Shown: positions 17,335 to 26,961, numbered from the stretch's first letter. The stretch is DNA of 64,000 nucleotides from an uncultured Gemmatimonadales bacterium (GCA_947259315.1 CAMYLR010000012.1:1-64000), one strand, 5' to 3'. The notes: generated by a model not told the origin, from the letters alone. Program-made: numbers and translations.

Positions 17335-18657
17335 ATGAAGAGATCGTTGTGCGGGCTGCTCGTCGCCAGTGCGCTAGCACTGGCGCCAGCGACTAACGCC
17401 TACGCCACCGACGGCCACTTCCTGCACGGAGTGGGCGCGATCAACTCGGCGATGGGTGGCGCTGGCGTAGCGATGCCCAGCAGCCTGCTCGGGACCTTTT
17501 ACCTCAACCCGGCCGGTCTCACGGCGTTCGAGGGGACGCGGATCGAGTTCGGCTTCGAGTTGTTCAAGCCTGACCGCACCGTGTCGAGCAGTGCCGGGAT
17601 CGAGGGGTCGACGACGAGCAAGAGCGACTTCATTCCGATCCCGGCGATGGCGTTTACGACCCAGCTCAACGAGCGCGTCACGATCGGGCTCGGTGGACTC
17701 GGTATCGGCGGGTTTGGCGTCGATTACCCGGCCGACGAGACGAACCCGATCCTCGGACCACGTCCTAATGGGTTCGGCGAGGTATTCAGCAACTACTCGT
17801 ACCTGAAGTTCACGCCCACCGTGGCGTACACTGCGACCGACAAGCTGTCGCTCGGCTTCTCGGTCAACGTCGACTGGGCATCACTGCAGGTCGATCCGAT
17901 ACCGGTCGCGGCTCCGGCGGTCGATCCCGGGCCGGACGGTCAACCGGGAACGGCCGATGATCGGGCGTTCTACTCGCGGGGCACGGCGACCGACGGAGCG
18001 TTTGGCGCTGGCTTCCACGTCGGTATGCTGTACGACGTCAACGAGAAGTTCGCGTTTGGCGCATCGTACTCGAGCCCCCAGTGGTTCGAGGACTTCACGT
18101 TCAACTCGGTGTGGGAGAACCCGAACCTCGACAACTTCGGGATGGCTCGCGAGATCGAGTTCGGGCTCGACATCCCGGCGTTCGCAACCGCGGGTATCGG
18201 TTACAAGCCGACCAAGAACGTCGCTCTCGCGGCTGATGTCCGATACATCTTCTACGAGAACACCGACGGCTTCGAGATGGACAGCCAGCCGTTCACCGAG
18301 GACGGCGCGGTCACCGGCTTCGGGTGGAACAACATCTGGGTCGTCGCCCTGGGCGGAGAGTACCAGTTCAAGCCCGGCTTCCATCTCCGCGGCGGGTATA
18401 ACTACTCACAGCACCCGATCGACGACGAGCTGTCGTTCTTCAACGTTCCAGCTCCGGCGATCGTGCAACACCACCTGACGGCGGGCGTTGGGATCCCGCT
18501 GACGCCGATGATCCAGATGGATCTCGGGTACTACCACGCGTTCAACCACGACTGCGAAGGCCCCTTTTACAACCTGCAGGGGCCGATCCCTGGGACGAGC
18601 GTAAAGAGCGAGATGGATGAGAACTCGTTCTTGATGCAGTTCTCGTTCACGCCGTAA
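17335..18657 (+). CDS. FadL/OmpP1-type outer-membrane transporter
   Basis: A 440-residue outer-membrane beta-barrel. The signal peptide ends near AYA-T. The mature N-terminus has the FadL-like hatch (FLHGVGAINSAMGGAGVA, then TFYLNPAGL). Many amphipathic strands follow and the last residues are MQFSFTP, a typical barrel end with an aromatic near the terminus. FadL proteins carry long-chain fatty acids or other hydrophobic compounds. AGGAGG at 17321-17326 is eight bases before ATG 17335. The gene lies 21 bases after the FAD/Fe-S oxidoreductase, so import and oxidation of one hydrophobic substrate may be coupled. A terminator follows. Confidence 0.88.
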   Translation: MKRSLCGLLVASALALAPATNAYATDGHFLHGVGAINSAMGGAGVAMPSSLLGTFYLNPAGLTAFEGTRIEFGFELFKPDRTVSSSAGIEGSTTSKSDFIPIPAMAFTTQLNERVTIGLGGLGIGGFGVDYPADETNPILGPRPNGFGEVFSNYSYLKFTPTVAYTATDKLSLGFSVNVDWASLQVDPIPVAAPAVDPGPDGQPGTADDRAFYSRGTATDGAFGAGFHVGMLYDVNEKFAFGASYSSPQWFEDFTFNSVWENPNLDNFGMAREIEFGLDIPAFATAGIGYKPTKNVALAADVRYIFYENTDGFEMDSQPFTEDGAVTGFGWNNIWVVALGGEYQFKPGFHLRGGYNYSQHPIDDELSFFNVPAPAIVQHHLTAGVGIPLTPMIQMDLGYYHAFNHDCEGPFYNLQGPIPGTSVKSEMDENSFLMQFSFTP

Positions 18658-18679
18658 CTCGACAGATCGAGTCCGCAAG

Positions 18680-18727
18680 AAGGCCGCGTCCGTAGCTAAT
18701 CTGCAAACGGGCGCGGCCTTCTCCTTG
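18680..18727 (+). terminator. Intrinsic-type terminator of the oxidoreductase-FadL operon
   Basis: A 13-pair stem (18680-18692 with 18708-18720, including one T.G pair) encloses a 15-base loop and is followed by CTCCTT. The U-tract is poor but the stem is long and stable. Confidence 0.7.
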
Positions 18728-19049
18728 GTAGTAGGTGCCGACTAGTTAGTTTGTTTTGACAAATGGATTAGTCGGTGCGAGCTGCGATCGCTGCGCCACG
18801 ATTCGGTAGGGGAGGTAGCCGGCAACGGTGCCCGGGGAAAGGACCGTCATCGCTACGCTCCTCACGCCGAGCCAGAGCTTTCCGAACATCTTTCAAGGCA
18901 CCTTCACGGTACGGGTCCGTGCTGCTAGCAACCTAACATTTCGCCAGTTGCCGCCTATCTCGGTCCGTTGCTACCATCCAATACATCCCGTCATCCTGTG
19001 ATGCACCGACCCTTGGGTCGCTCCCCGATACCTCCAGAATGGAGATCCC
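18728..19049 (+). promoter_or_regulatory. Non-coding leader region with nested inverted repeat
   Basis: About 320 bases without a gene. CCGACTA (18738-18744) pairs with TAGTCGG (18769-18775), and inside it TTTGT-TTTG-ACAAA forms a second stem. Just before it is AGTAGGTG (18730-18737), the same half-site as the operator at 14165, but without its partner. The remainder up to the enoyl-CoA hydratase start shows no open frame or clear promoter. Confidence 0.35.
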
Positions 19050-19838
19050 ATGAATGATGCATACGACAACCTGATCGTCGATGTCGCGGATCGTATCGCG
19101 ACGGTGGCGATCAACCGACCCGACAAGCTGAACGCCCTCAACTCGGCGACCGAGCGTGAGTTGCAGGACGTGTTTCCACGCCTTGCAGCTAACCCGGACG
19201 TTGGTGGCATCATCGTCACCGGTGCGGGTGAGAAGGCGTTTGTGGCCGGCGCCGATATCGGCGAGCTCGCCGGCCTCGGCGCCACCGAAGGGAAGGAGTT
19301 CGCGTTCCAGGGCCAGACAACGTTTACCCGCATCGCGCAATGCCCCAAACCAGTCGTCGCGGCCGTCAACGGCTACGCGCTTGGCGGCGGCTGCGAGCTG
19401 GCGATCGCGTGCCACTTGCGGGTGGCGAGCACGCGGGCCCGCTTCGGCTTGCCCGAGGTAACGCTGGGGCTAATCCCGGGTCACGGCGGGACGCAACGAC
19501 TGGCGCGAATTATCGGCACCGGGCGCGCGCTCGAGATGGTGTTGACCGGCCGCATGGTCGACGCCGAGGAGGCACACTCTTGGGGGTTGGCCAACGCGGT
19601 TTGCGAACCAGACCAGGTGATCGACACCGCGCGCAGTCTGCTGGCTCAGGTTCTCGACAAAGCACCGCTCGCGGTCCAGTACGCACTCGAGACGACACTT
19701 CGGGGCGAAGACATGGGGTTGGACGACGGCCTGTACATGGAGGCCACCCTTTTCGGGATGGCGTGCGGGACTGACGACATGCGCGAAGGCACGGCGGCGT
19801 TTCTCGAGAAGCGCAAACCCGAGTTCAAAGCCCGGTGA
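19050..19838 (+). CDS. Enoyl-CoA hydratase
   Basis: A 262-residue crotonase that hydrates trans-2-enoyl-CoA to 3-hydroxyacyl-CoA. The oxyanion-hole blocks are AFVAGADIGEL and NGYALGGGCELAIACH, and both catalytic glutamates are kept (GGGCEL and LPEVTLGLIPGHGGTQRL). The C-terminus ends in FLEKRKPEFKAR, as in short-chain hydratases. GGAG lies shortly before ATG 19050. A membrane protein starts by GTGA overlap at its stop. Confidence 0.92.
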   Translation: MNDAYDNLIVDVADRIATVAINRPDKLNALNSATERELQDVFPRLAANPDVGGIIVTGAGEKAFVAGADIGELAGLGATEGKEFAFQGQTTFTRIAQCPKPVVAAVNGYALGGGCELAIACHLRVASTRARFGLPEVTLGLIPGHGGTQRLARIIGTGRALEMVLTGRMVDAEEAHSWGLANAVCEPDQVIDTARSLLAQVLDKAPLAVQYALETTLRGEDMGLDDGLYMEATLFGMACGTDDMREGTAAFLEKRKPEFKAR

Positions 19839-20314
19839 TCCGTTCTTACATAGCGTTCTTGAGTCTGACGTTGCTGTGGCTTGGCGCGGCTGTCGCGATC
19901 TACGGCAACGCAAACGTCTACACGCTCACGTGGGCGATCGTCTGGTGGGCGCTGTTGATCATGCTCATCGCCACTGCGTATTACGTCATTCAGGATGCCC
20001 CGGCAGCGCGTGTGATCGATTGGCTGCGTCGTGATCTGATCGTCAACGCGGTGATCTTTCTGGTGTTGTTGTTCGCGATCCTGGACGCGACGGCCGGGTT
20101 TCGTGTCATCAACGTGCGAATCGCTGGTTGGATCGGTTTTGGAGCCGCAGCGCTCCACCCGGTCGTCGTCGATTGGCCGCATCGCAAACAGCACCGGAAC
20201 AGCCTCGCCGGCTCGCCCGTCCCCAAGTACGTCCCCGACGCATGCCTGGCGATCGACTGGACGCTGGCGGGCCTGGTTTTGGCGGCGTTGCTGCTCCTCT
20301 ACTCCCCGCTGTAA
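19835..20314 (+). CDS. Four-helix membrane protein of unknown function
   Basis: A 159-residue integral membrane protein with about four hydrophobic helices (near residues 5-24, 30-52, 66-88 and 135-157) and a basic loop PHRKQHRN. It starts at GTG 19835, overlapping the hydratase stop. No family is recognised. Confidence 0.65.
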   Translation: MIRSYIAFLSLTLLWLGAAVAIYGNANVYTLTWAIVWWALLIMLIATAYYVIQDAPAARVIDWLRRDLIVNAVIFLVLLFAILDATAGFRVINVRIAGWIGFGAAALHPVVVDWPHRKQHRNSLAGSPVPKYVPDACLAIDWTLAGLVLAALLLLYSPL

Positions 20315-20362
20315 AAAGGGGTCGCCCTACCCTCGGGGTCTCGTTGTACCTAACATTTAAGG

Positions 20363-21580
20363 ATGGCCAAATCGCCGAACCCATCGGCAACGCCCGAGCT
20401 CCAGGTCGTTGGTCCTAGACCGATTTCAGACGCCTTGTTCGATCGGCTGGTCGCGCTCAGACGCGACCTCCATCGGCACCCCGAGCTGGGGTGGCACGAG
20501 ACGCGAACAGCGTCACGGATCGAAGCCGAGCTGGATCGTCTGGGGATCGCTCACCGTCGCATAGCGGAGACCGGCATCCTGGCTGACCTGCCAGGCCCTG
20601 ACGGCGTGCCGGCAGTAGCGTTGCGCGCCGATATGGACGGCTTGCCGATCCCCGAGGAGACAGGGTTACCGTACGCGTCCGAAGAGCCCGGCTTGATGCA
20701 CGCCTGCGCTCACGACGGACATATCGCGATGTTGCTCGGCGCCGCCGAGATCTTGGTCGCCGACGAAGACCGCCCGGCGCCGGTTCGGTTGGTCTTCCAG
20801 CCGGCGGAGGAGTTGGGTGACGGCGCAAAACGAATGATCGAAGCCGGTGCGCTCGAAGGCGTGGGGATGATCTTCGGCGGGCACCTGGACCGCCACTACG
20901 GACCCGGCACGGTCATCGTCTCTGATGGACCGGTGAACGCTTCAGCCGATGCGTTCCGGGTCCAGATTGGCGGCCGCGAGGGACACGCCGGTCGCCCTCA
21001 CGAAGCGGTCGATGCGATCGTCGTCGGCAGTCTCATGGTCATGGCGATCCAAACGATCGTCTCACGCGAGATCAATCCGGATCACCCCTCGGTCGTCTCG
21101 ATCGGGATGTTTCGCGCCGGCAACGTTTCCAACGCCATCGCCGGTCAGGCCGAGCTGCAGGGAACGATCCGCGCCCAGGACCTGGACGTGCGTCAACATC
21201 TCAAGGCCTCCGTGCAGCGGATTGCGGAGACGACGGCTCTGCTCCACGGCGCAGAGCTGGAGTTCGAGTTCACCGAGAGCACGCCGATCCTGTACAATCG
21301 AGCACCGGCTACCGACTACGCGCGTGAGGCGGCGCGGAAAGTCGTGCCCGATGACAAGGTGATCGAGCTCGAGCACGCGAACATGGGTGGCGAAGATTTC
21401 AGCCGTTATCTGGACATCGTGCCTGGGTGCTACGTTCGCTACGGTGCCAAAGTGAAAGGCCGCGAGGGATTCCCGAGCCACTCGAGCAAGTTCGAGTTCG
21501 ACGAGGAAGCGCTGGCGATCGGTGCCGCGTGGTTGGCCGAGATCGCCATTGTGGCAGGCCGCGAGATCTTGAAGGAATAG
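20363..21580 (+). CDS. M20 family amidohydrolase
   Basis: A 405-residue dinuclear-metal amidohydrolase of the hippurate / N-acyl-amino-acid / IAA-conjugate hydrolase group. The metal motifs are LRADMDGLPI, HACAHDGH, FQPAEE and a late MGGEDFSRYL; the lid/dimer domain starts with GREGHAGRPHEAVDA. AAGG is almost touching ATG 20363, so translation could begin a little later, but the motifs are unaffected. The natural substrate cannot be specified. It is followed 25 bases later by the GNAT fusion gene. Confidence 0.88.
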   Translation: MAKSPNPSATPELQVVGPRPISDALFDRLVALRRDLHRHPELGWHETRTASRIEAELDRLGIAHRRIAETGILADLPGPDGVPAVALRADMDGLPIPEETGLPYASEEPGLMHACAHDGHIAMLLGAAEILVADEDRPAPVRLVFQPAEELGDGAKRMIEAGALEGVGMIFGGHLDRHYGPGTVIVSDGPVNASADAFRVQIGGREGHAGRPHEAVDAIVVGSLMVMAIQTIVSREINPDHPSVVSIGMFRAGNVSNAIAGQAELQGTIRAQDLDVRQHLKASVQRIAETTALLHGAELEFEFTESTPILYNRAPATDYAREAARKVVPDDKVIELEHANMGGEDFSRYLDIVPGCYVRYGAKVKGREGFPSHSSKFEFDEEALAIGAAWLAEIAIVAGREILKE

Positions 21581-21605
21581 AACGATAGCCGACGGCAACA
21601 GCCCA

Positions 21606-23207
21606 GTGGTGGTCCGCGAAGCGGACGAAGCAGACGCCACGCACATCAGCGCGATCTTCCGCGCGACCTACGGCGATGACTACGCCTACCCCGAGTTCTA
21701 CGACGAGAAGCTGCTCAAGAAGATGATCTTTAGCGACGACACGATCGTGCTCGTCGCCGAGAGAACCGAGGACGGTCTGATCCTCGGAACCGCTTCGGTC
21801 GTGATGGACGTCGGTGCGTTCAGCGACCTTCTGGGCGAGTTCGGTCGGTTGGCGGTGCACCCCGAGGCGCGTGGTCACGGCGTCGGCAAGCTGCTGATGG
21901 AGGGCCGCCTCGACCGCATCCGGGACCGCCTCCACATCGGGATCACAGAAGCGCGGGTCGTCCACCCGTTCTCCCAGAGAATCGCCGAGAAGTACGGCTT
22001 CGCCGCGGTCGGGTTTCTACCGATGAAGGTCCAGATAGCGAATCGCCGTGAGCACGTCGCCGTGATGTACCGGCATTTCGGACCGTCGATCGAGCTTCGT
22101 CGCAACAACCCGCGCATTGTCCCCGAGGTGTACCGGCTCGGGGTCATGGCGATGAGTCACGTCGGCCTCCCCAACGACCTCATCGTGGACGAAGCGTCGG
22201 CGCCGTATCCGTACGGAGAAGATTATGAGATCGTGGAGATGACCGCCGATGGGTACTCGGATCTGCTGCGGATCGAGCGCGGTCGGGTGCGAAATCGAGA
22301 GGTGTTTGGACCGCTCCAGCTTCACTACGGCGTCTTCATGCTTCAGGCCAAACAGTCGAACTATCTGGTTGCGCGCGACAATGGACGGATCGTGGGAGCG
22401 ATCGGGTTTACGCTCGACAAGTTCGACCGTGACATCCGGGTCTTTGAGTTGATCACGTTGGATGACCACGTGGTGCGGTTCCTGTTCGAGGAGCTGGTGC
22501 GCTACGGTCGCGACGAGCACGGCATCGTGATCATCGAGGTCGACGCCGCAGCGGACGCGACGCGGATGCAACGGACCTTGATGGAGCTGGGCTTCGTGCC
22601 GTGTGCGTACGTGCCGGCGATGGCGTTCCAGCGGACCGAGCGCCGTGATGTCGTAAAGTTCGTCCGGCTGCTGGAACCCCTCGTGATCGGCGAGGTGGCG
22701 TTGATCGACACGACGCAGGAAATCGCCGACGCCGTGCTGGCAGCGTTCTCGCAACGCCAGGTGATACCACGGATCAGCGAGGTGGTCGATCGGGTCGCGC
22801 TCTTTGACGGCCTGAACGAGGAGCAGGTACAGCGGGTGGCGGGGTACGCCAGGTACCAGAACTACGAGGCGGGCGAGAATATCCTCGAGGAGGGCACGCG
22901 GGGTGAGGAGATGTACCTGATCCTGAGCGGCGAGGTCGACATCGTAATGTCCGGCTCTGACGCGCCGATCGGGCGCGTCGGACCCGGCGAGTGCCTTGGG
23001 GAGGTCGCGATGCTGACGCGTGCGGATCACATGGCGAAGGGCATCGCCCGGACACCCGTCGAGGCCGGCGTGCTGACGGGCGAGCGTATCGGAAAGCTGG
23101 TCCGTCTCAGGCCCGACATCGGCGTGGTGCTCTACCGCAACGTCGCGCGCGGGCTCGGTGACAAGTTGCGACGCGCGGACTTCGAGATCATCGAGGAGGC
23201 CAAGTAG
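21606..23207 (+). CDS. Tandem GNAT acetyltransferase with C-terminal cyclic-nucleotide-binding domain
   Basis: A 533-residue fusion. Residues 1-160 are a GNAT domain with the acetyl-CoA loop ARGHGVGK (about 87-94). Residues 190-360 look like a second, divergent GNAT domain. Residues 395-525 are a cyclic-nucleotide-binding domain (FDGLNEEQVQRV, then the GECLGEVAML cassette). Mycobacterial PatA/KAT enzymes combine the same parts in the reverse order and acetylate acyl-CoA synthetases in a cAMP-dependent way; that is known, the same role here is inference. The arginine that normally holds the cyclic phosphate is replaced (ADHMAKG). GTG 21606 is the assumed start. The 3' end overlaps the convergent transporter gene by 20 bases. 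Confidence 0.8.
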   Translation: MVVREADEADATHISAIFRATYGDDYAYPEFYDEKLLKKMIFSDDTIVLVAERTEDGLILGTASVVMDVGAFSDLLGEFGRLAVHPEARGHGVGKLLMEGRLDRIRDRLHIGITEARVVHPFSQRIAEKYGFAAVGFLPMKVQIANRREHVAVMYRHFGPSIELRRNNPRIVPEVYRLGVMAMSHVGLPNDLIVDEASAPYPYGEDYEIVEMTADGYSDLLRIERGRVRNREVFGPLQLHYGVFMLQAKQSNYLVARDNGRIVGAIGFTLDKFDRDIRVFELITLDDHVVRFLFEELVRYGRDEHGIVIIEVDAAADATRMQRTLMELGFVPCAYVPAMAFQRTERRDVVKFVRLLEPLVIGEVALIDTTQEIADAVLAAFSQRQVIPRISEVVDRVALFDGLNEEQVQRVAGYARYQNYEAGENILEEGTRGEEMYLILSGEVDIVMSGSDAPIGRVGPGECLGEVAMLTRADHMAKGIARTPVEAGVLTGERIGKLVRLRPDIGVVLYRNVARGLGDKLRRADFEIIEEAK

Positions 23208-24099
23208 CGGCCCGCACGCGCGAGAAGTAAACCAACAGCAGTCCGGCCAGAATCGTCACTCCACCCAACACCAGCCGCCACGTAAGCGTCTCGTCGAGGA
23301 CCCACCACCCGAGGATGATCGCGACGACCGGATTCACGTACGTGTACGTGCCGACCTTGCTGCTCGACATGTGGGCGGTGATAAACGCGAACGCGGAGAA
23401 TCCGATCAGCGAGCCAACGAGCGCGAGATACACGATCGAGACCCACGCTTGCTGGTTCCACACCGCTGGTTGACCGCGCTCGAGAACGAGGTGAACCCCG
23501 AACATCAACGGACCGGCGGTACCGTTCGCGATCGCGCTCGCGAGGAGCGAGTCGATATGCGCCAACCGTCGCCGCGCGTGCACCGTCCCGAGTGACCACG
23601 TGAATGCGGCCAGCAAGACGACGATCACGCCGAACCAAGACGACTCGATCGACTCGAACGGCTTGACGAGAATCGCGACACCAGCCAGCCCTACGACGAG
23701 GCCAACCCAACCGATCGGCGCCAGCCGCTCGTGCTGGCGCCCGAGCATCGCGATCAGCGTGTTCCACATCGGCACCGTCGTGAGCAGCAGCGCAGCCAAA
23801 CCGGTTGAGAGGTGCTGCTGAGCGGTATTCAGAAAGCCGTTGCCGAGCACCAGCAACAAGATCCCGACCAGGATGGCGTGGGCGATCACGGCCCGATCCC
23901 GCGGGATGCGCCGGCCCGTCGCCATGGCGACCGCCAGCATCACCGCGCCGGCGATCGTGAAGCGGGCGGCTCCCAGCAGGTACGGTGGAAGCACCGCGAC
24001 GCCGAGCTTGATGAACAGGTAGGTCGAGCCCCAAACAACGCAGACCGCGGCGTAGGCGACGGCTACGGCAACCGGGTTGGCTGGGGTCACGGTGCGCAT
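23188..24099 (-). CDS. EamA/DMT-family transporter
   Basis: A 303-residue inner-membrane protein with about ten hydrophobic helices in two repeated halves, the layout of drug/metabolite exporters. EamA-type motifs include VVWGSTYLFIK in the first helix, and the second half carries GTYTYVNPVVAIILGWWVLDE. Family members export amino acids, metabolites or drugs; the substrate is unknown. It is convergent with the GNAT fusion (20-base overlap) and divergent from the DRE-TIM enzyme gene. Confidence 0.87.
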   Translation of the reverse strand: MRTVTPANPVAVAVAYAAVCVVWGSTYLFIKLGVAVLPPYLLGAARFTIAGAVMLAVAMATGRRIPRDRAVIAHAILVGILLLVLGNGFLNTAQQHLSTGLAALLLTTVPMWNTLIAMLGRQHERLAPIGWVGLVVGLAGVAILVKPFESIESSWFGVIVVLLAAFTWSLGTVHARRRLAHIDSLLASAIANGTAGPLMFGVHLVLERGQPAVWNQQAWVSIVYLALVGSLIGFSAFAFITAHMSSSKVGTYTYVNPVVAIILGWWVLDETLTWRLVLGGVTILAGLLLVYFSRVRAATWPPR

Positions 24100-24160
24100 C
24101 GGCGGAAGGTAGCGCCGGCTCGGATGGCGACTAGGTAGCCGACGACGATAGGTTGACGCC

Positions 24161-25411
24161 GTGTCCGACCTAGAAATCTCGGAGCTGATCTACGATTGGA
24201 ACCGCGAGGCCGGCGACCTGGTTCGGCCTACCCAGCCGGTCGAGTTCGACGACGAAACCTTACGCGATGGGTTGCAGTCGCCATCCGTCGTCGACCCACC
24301 GATCGACACCAAGATCGAGATCCTCCACTTGATGGATCAACTCGGCATCCACACCGCGAACATCGGTCTGCCCGGAGCCGGCCCGCGCGCCGTTGCCGAC
24401 GTCACCCGACTGGCGCAGGAGATCGTTGACGCCAAGCTGTCGATCGGCGCCAACTGCGCCGCCCGCACGCTTCAGCCGGATATCGATCCGGTCGCCGAGA
24501 TTTCACAGCGAACCGGCTTATCGATCGAGTGTTGCACGTTTATCGGCTCATCGCCGATCCGACAGTACGCCGAGGGGTGGGAGCTTGATTGGGTGCTGAA
24601 GACGAGCCAAAAGGCGGTCGATTACGCGGTCAAGCAAGGTCTCCAGGTGATGTACGTGACCGAGGATACGACCCGCGCCCGCCCCGAAGCTTTGGAGAAA
24701 CTTTACACGACCGCCATCGAGGCCGGTGCGAGCCGGATTTGTTTGGCCGACACGGTCGGTCACGCGACTCCCGATGGTGCTCGCAATCTCGTGCAGTGGG
24801 CCAAACAACTGGTTGCAAGGACGGGTGCCGACGTCAAAGTCGATTGGCACGGCCACCGCGATCGCGGGTTCGGGCTCGCCAACGCGCTGTCGGCGATGGT
24901 GGCCGGCGTCGATCGGGTGCACGGAACGGGGCTCGGAATCGGCGAACGGGTAGGCAACACCGAGATGGATCTCCTGCTCGTCAACCTCAATCTGCTGGGG
25001 TGGATCGAAACCGATCTCAGCCCGTTGCCCGAGTACTGTCAGCGCATCGCGGAATCGACCGGCGTGCCGTTGCCGGTCAACTACCCGGTCGTCGGGGCGG
25101 ATGCCTTCCGGACCGGCACTGGAGTCCACGCGGCGGCGGTCATCAAAGCCGAGAAGAAGGGCGAAGAGTGGCTCGCCGACCGCGTCTACTCGGGTGTCCC
25201 GGCGGGGATGGTCGGGCGCCACCAGCGGATCGAGATCGGCCACATGTCGGGCCGCTCCAACGTCGAGTACTGGCTCAGATCGCGAGGACACGATTCCTGC
25301 CCAGAACTGGTCGATAAGATCTTTGAGCTGGCAAAAAGCTCCGATCACACCCTCACCGATCAGGAGATCGAAGCCGTGATCGAGGGCGCCGGCGCTGGCC
25401 GCGCCGGCTAG
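24161..25411 (+). CDS. 2-isopropylmalate / homocitrate synthase family enzyme
   Basis: A 416-residue DRE-TIM metallolyase-like acyltransferase that would condense acetyl-CoA with a 2-oxoacid. The catalytic and metal motifs are FDDETLRDGLQSP, DTVGHATP and the HxH metal site in DWHGHRDRGFG, then GTGLGIGERVGNT. It lacks a full LeuA-type regulatory domain, so it resembles homocitrate or short isopropylmalate synthases; the acceptor is undetermined. It starts at GTG 24161. Isocitrate-dehydrogenase-type and LeuB/DmlA-type enzymes are elsewhere in the window, but this gene is not in an operon with either. Confidence 0.82.
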   Translation: MSDLEISELIYDWNREAGDLVRPTQPVEFDDETLRDGLQSPSVVDPPIDTKIEILHLMDQLGIHTANIGLPGAGPRAVADVTRLAQEIVDAKLSIGANCAARTLQPDIDPVAEISQRTGLSIECCTFIGSSPIRQYAEGWELDWVLKTSQKAVDYAVKQGLQVMYVTEDTTRARPEALEKLYTTAIEAGASRICLADTVGHATPDGARNLVQWAKQLVARTGADVKVDWHGHRDRGFGLANALSAMVAGVDRVHGTGLGIGERVGNTEMDLLLVNLNLLGWIETDLSPLPEYCQRIAESTGVPLPVNYPVVGADAFRTGTGVHAAAVIKAEKKGEEWLADRVYSGVPAGMVGRHQRIEIGHMSGRSNVEYWLRSRGHDSCPELVDKIFELAKSSDHTLTDQEIEAVIEGAGAGRAG

Positions 25412-25472
25412 AGAACACCCCAGAAAAGCCCCCATCGAACAATTGGCCCGCAGGTTGCGTATTAGCTGACAC

Positions 25473-26891
25473 ATGAGTCGGTTGGGCCACTATACGCTGC
25501 TGGCGGCCGTGATCGTCAGCTTGGTGACCACCCTGCCGGGCGAAGTGCCGTGCTGCGAGCTCAATTACGAGGTGCGGCCCGATCCAACGGCCGGGGTCGT
25601 CGACGTGTCGCTGGCGGTGTACGGATTCGACGGCGACTCGCTGGTCCTGGTTCGTCCGAGCGCCCGTCCGTTGGTCGGGCTGCTGGCCCAAGATCCCGAG
25701 GTCAAGGGCGCCCGCAGCGGTCGCTGGGACGTGGTCGACGGCGCGCCGCGGTGGACGTTCGCGCAACCCGATCGCGGTTGGAGCGACCCGATTCGGATCC
25801 ATTACCGACTGGCGATCACCGCTGAGGAGCCGGTCAACGCGTGGAGCGTTGGTCTCGGCCCTGATCTTCTGTATGCCCCAGCCGAAGCGTTGTTCTTGAC
25901 TCCGGAGATGCCGACCCAGGCGGCGATGCACGCCCGGGTCAAGATCCGCTGGCGGTTGCCGCGGGATTGGGAGGTTGTCGCCGGCTGGGACGAGTACGCG
26001 TTTCATGGCGTGCGATCGTTGTTACGGACCAACGTGTTGGCTGGTTCCATCGAGCAGCATCAGCGGGAAGCGTGCGGGATGACCGTCGAGTTCGCGGCGC
26101 AGGGAGAGTGGACGTTCGACCGGCGCGAGCTAGCGGATGATATGGTGGCGTTGACTTGCGCAGCGCGTCACCGATTGGGGGATCCCGGCATCGACCGGTT
26201 GTCGATCACGCTGGTGCCAGCGCGATTCCCCATGACAAGCGGGAACCGTAACGGCCCGCACGCGATCGGGTTGGTGCATCGGTTGCCCGACGGCTCGCGT
26301 CCCAGCGTTCGTTTGCTGGCTCACGAGCTGGTGCATCTGTGGCAACAATACGACGCGCCGCTTTGGTTTCAGGAGGGGGTGAACGACTACCTGGCGCTGC
26401 GGATCGCGCACGAGGCTGAGTTGTTGGATGGCGACGAATATGTCGACCATCTGGCGGCGATCGATGCTACGTACCGCGCCAATCCGCACCGCCAACGGTG
26501 GTCGTTCGACGACGAGGCGCGTGCGGTGCCGGCATACGGTCCCAGTGACGAGTACCTAGCGTACCGCAAGGGGGCGATCGTGGGATTGGCGCTCGACCGC
26601 GAGCTCCGGTTGCGGACCGACGGCGAGATCGACTTGGCCGTGTTGTGGCGAGAGATGAACGACCTGGCGGCTTGGGGCCACGTGCGGTGGACAGCGAACG
26701 AGATCTCCGATCGCGCCGCGGCGCTTATCGATGGCAACGTCAACCCATTCTTCGGTCGGTTCGTGCACGGAACCGCTGATCTTCCACGGCCCAGAACGCT
26801 CCTCGCCGACCTTCCGCCGCTGCCCGAACCGCGGGCTGAGCGCGGTGGTCTCGGACGCGTAGCGGCGTTCATCCAGGCGACGCTGGACTAA
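25473..26891 (+). CDS. Exported HExxH metallopeptidase-like protein
   Basis: A 472-residue protein with an N-terminal hydrophobic signal and a gluzincin-type HELVH motif followed by WFQEGVNDYLALRI, which supplies the third zinc-ligand glutamate, as in M1/M61 peptidases. The N-terminal 200 residues form beta-rich domains like those ahead of the catalytic domain in M61. No PDZ domain is seen. Likely periplasmic or membrane-attached. The preceding gap (25412-25472) is AT-richer and may hold the promoter, but no strong boxes stand out. Confidence 0.75.
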   Translation: MSRLGHYTLLAAVIVSLVTTLPGEVPCCELNYEVRPDPTAGVVDVSLAVYGFDGDSLVLVRPSARPLVGLLAQDPEVKGARSGRWDVVDGAPRWTFAQPDRGWSDPIRIHYRLAITAEEPVNAWSVGLGPDLLYAPAEALFLTPEMPTQAAMHARVKIRWRLPRDWEVVAGWDEYAFHGVRSLLRTNVLAGSIEQHQREACGMTVEFAAQGEWTFDRRELADDMVALTCAARHRLGDPGIDRLSITLVPARFPMTSGNRNGPHAIGLVHRLPDGSRPSVRLLAHELVHLWQQYDAPLWFQEGVNDYLALRIAHEAELLDGDEYVDHLAAIDATYRANPHRQRWSFDDEARAVPAYGPSDEYLAYRKGAIVGLALDRELRLRTDGEIDLAVLWREMNDLAAWGHVRWTANEISDRAAALIDGNVNPFFGRFVHGTADLPRPRTLLADLPPLPEPRAERGGLGRVAAFIQATLD

Positions 26892-26961
26892 GCGACAGAA
26901 TTCGTTCCGGATAGTGGGCTTCTGCGATGACGGTCGCACCGACCGGGCGTAGATTGCTGTG

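Noticed and set aside
18728-18775. Second terminator or riboswitch before the enoyl-CoA hydratase gene
   Set aside because: The nested inverted repeat has no U-run and no known aptamer core; kept only as a weak regulatory feature.
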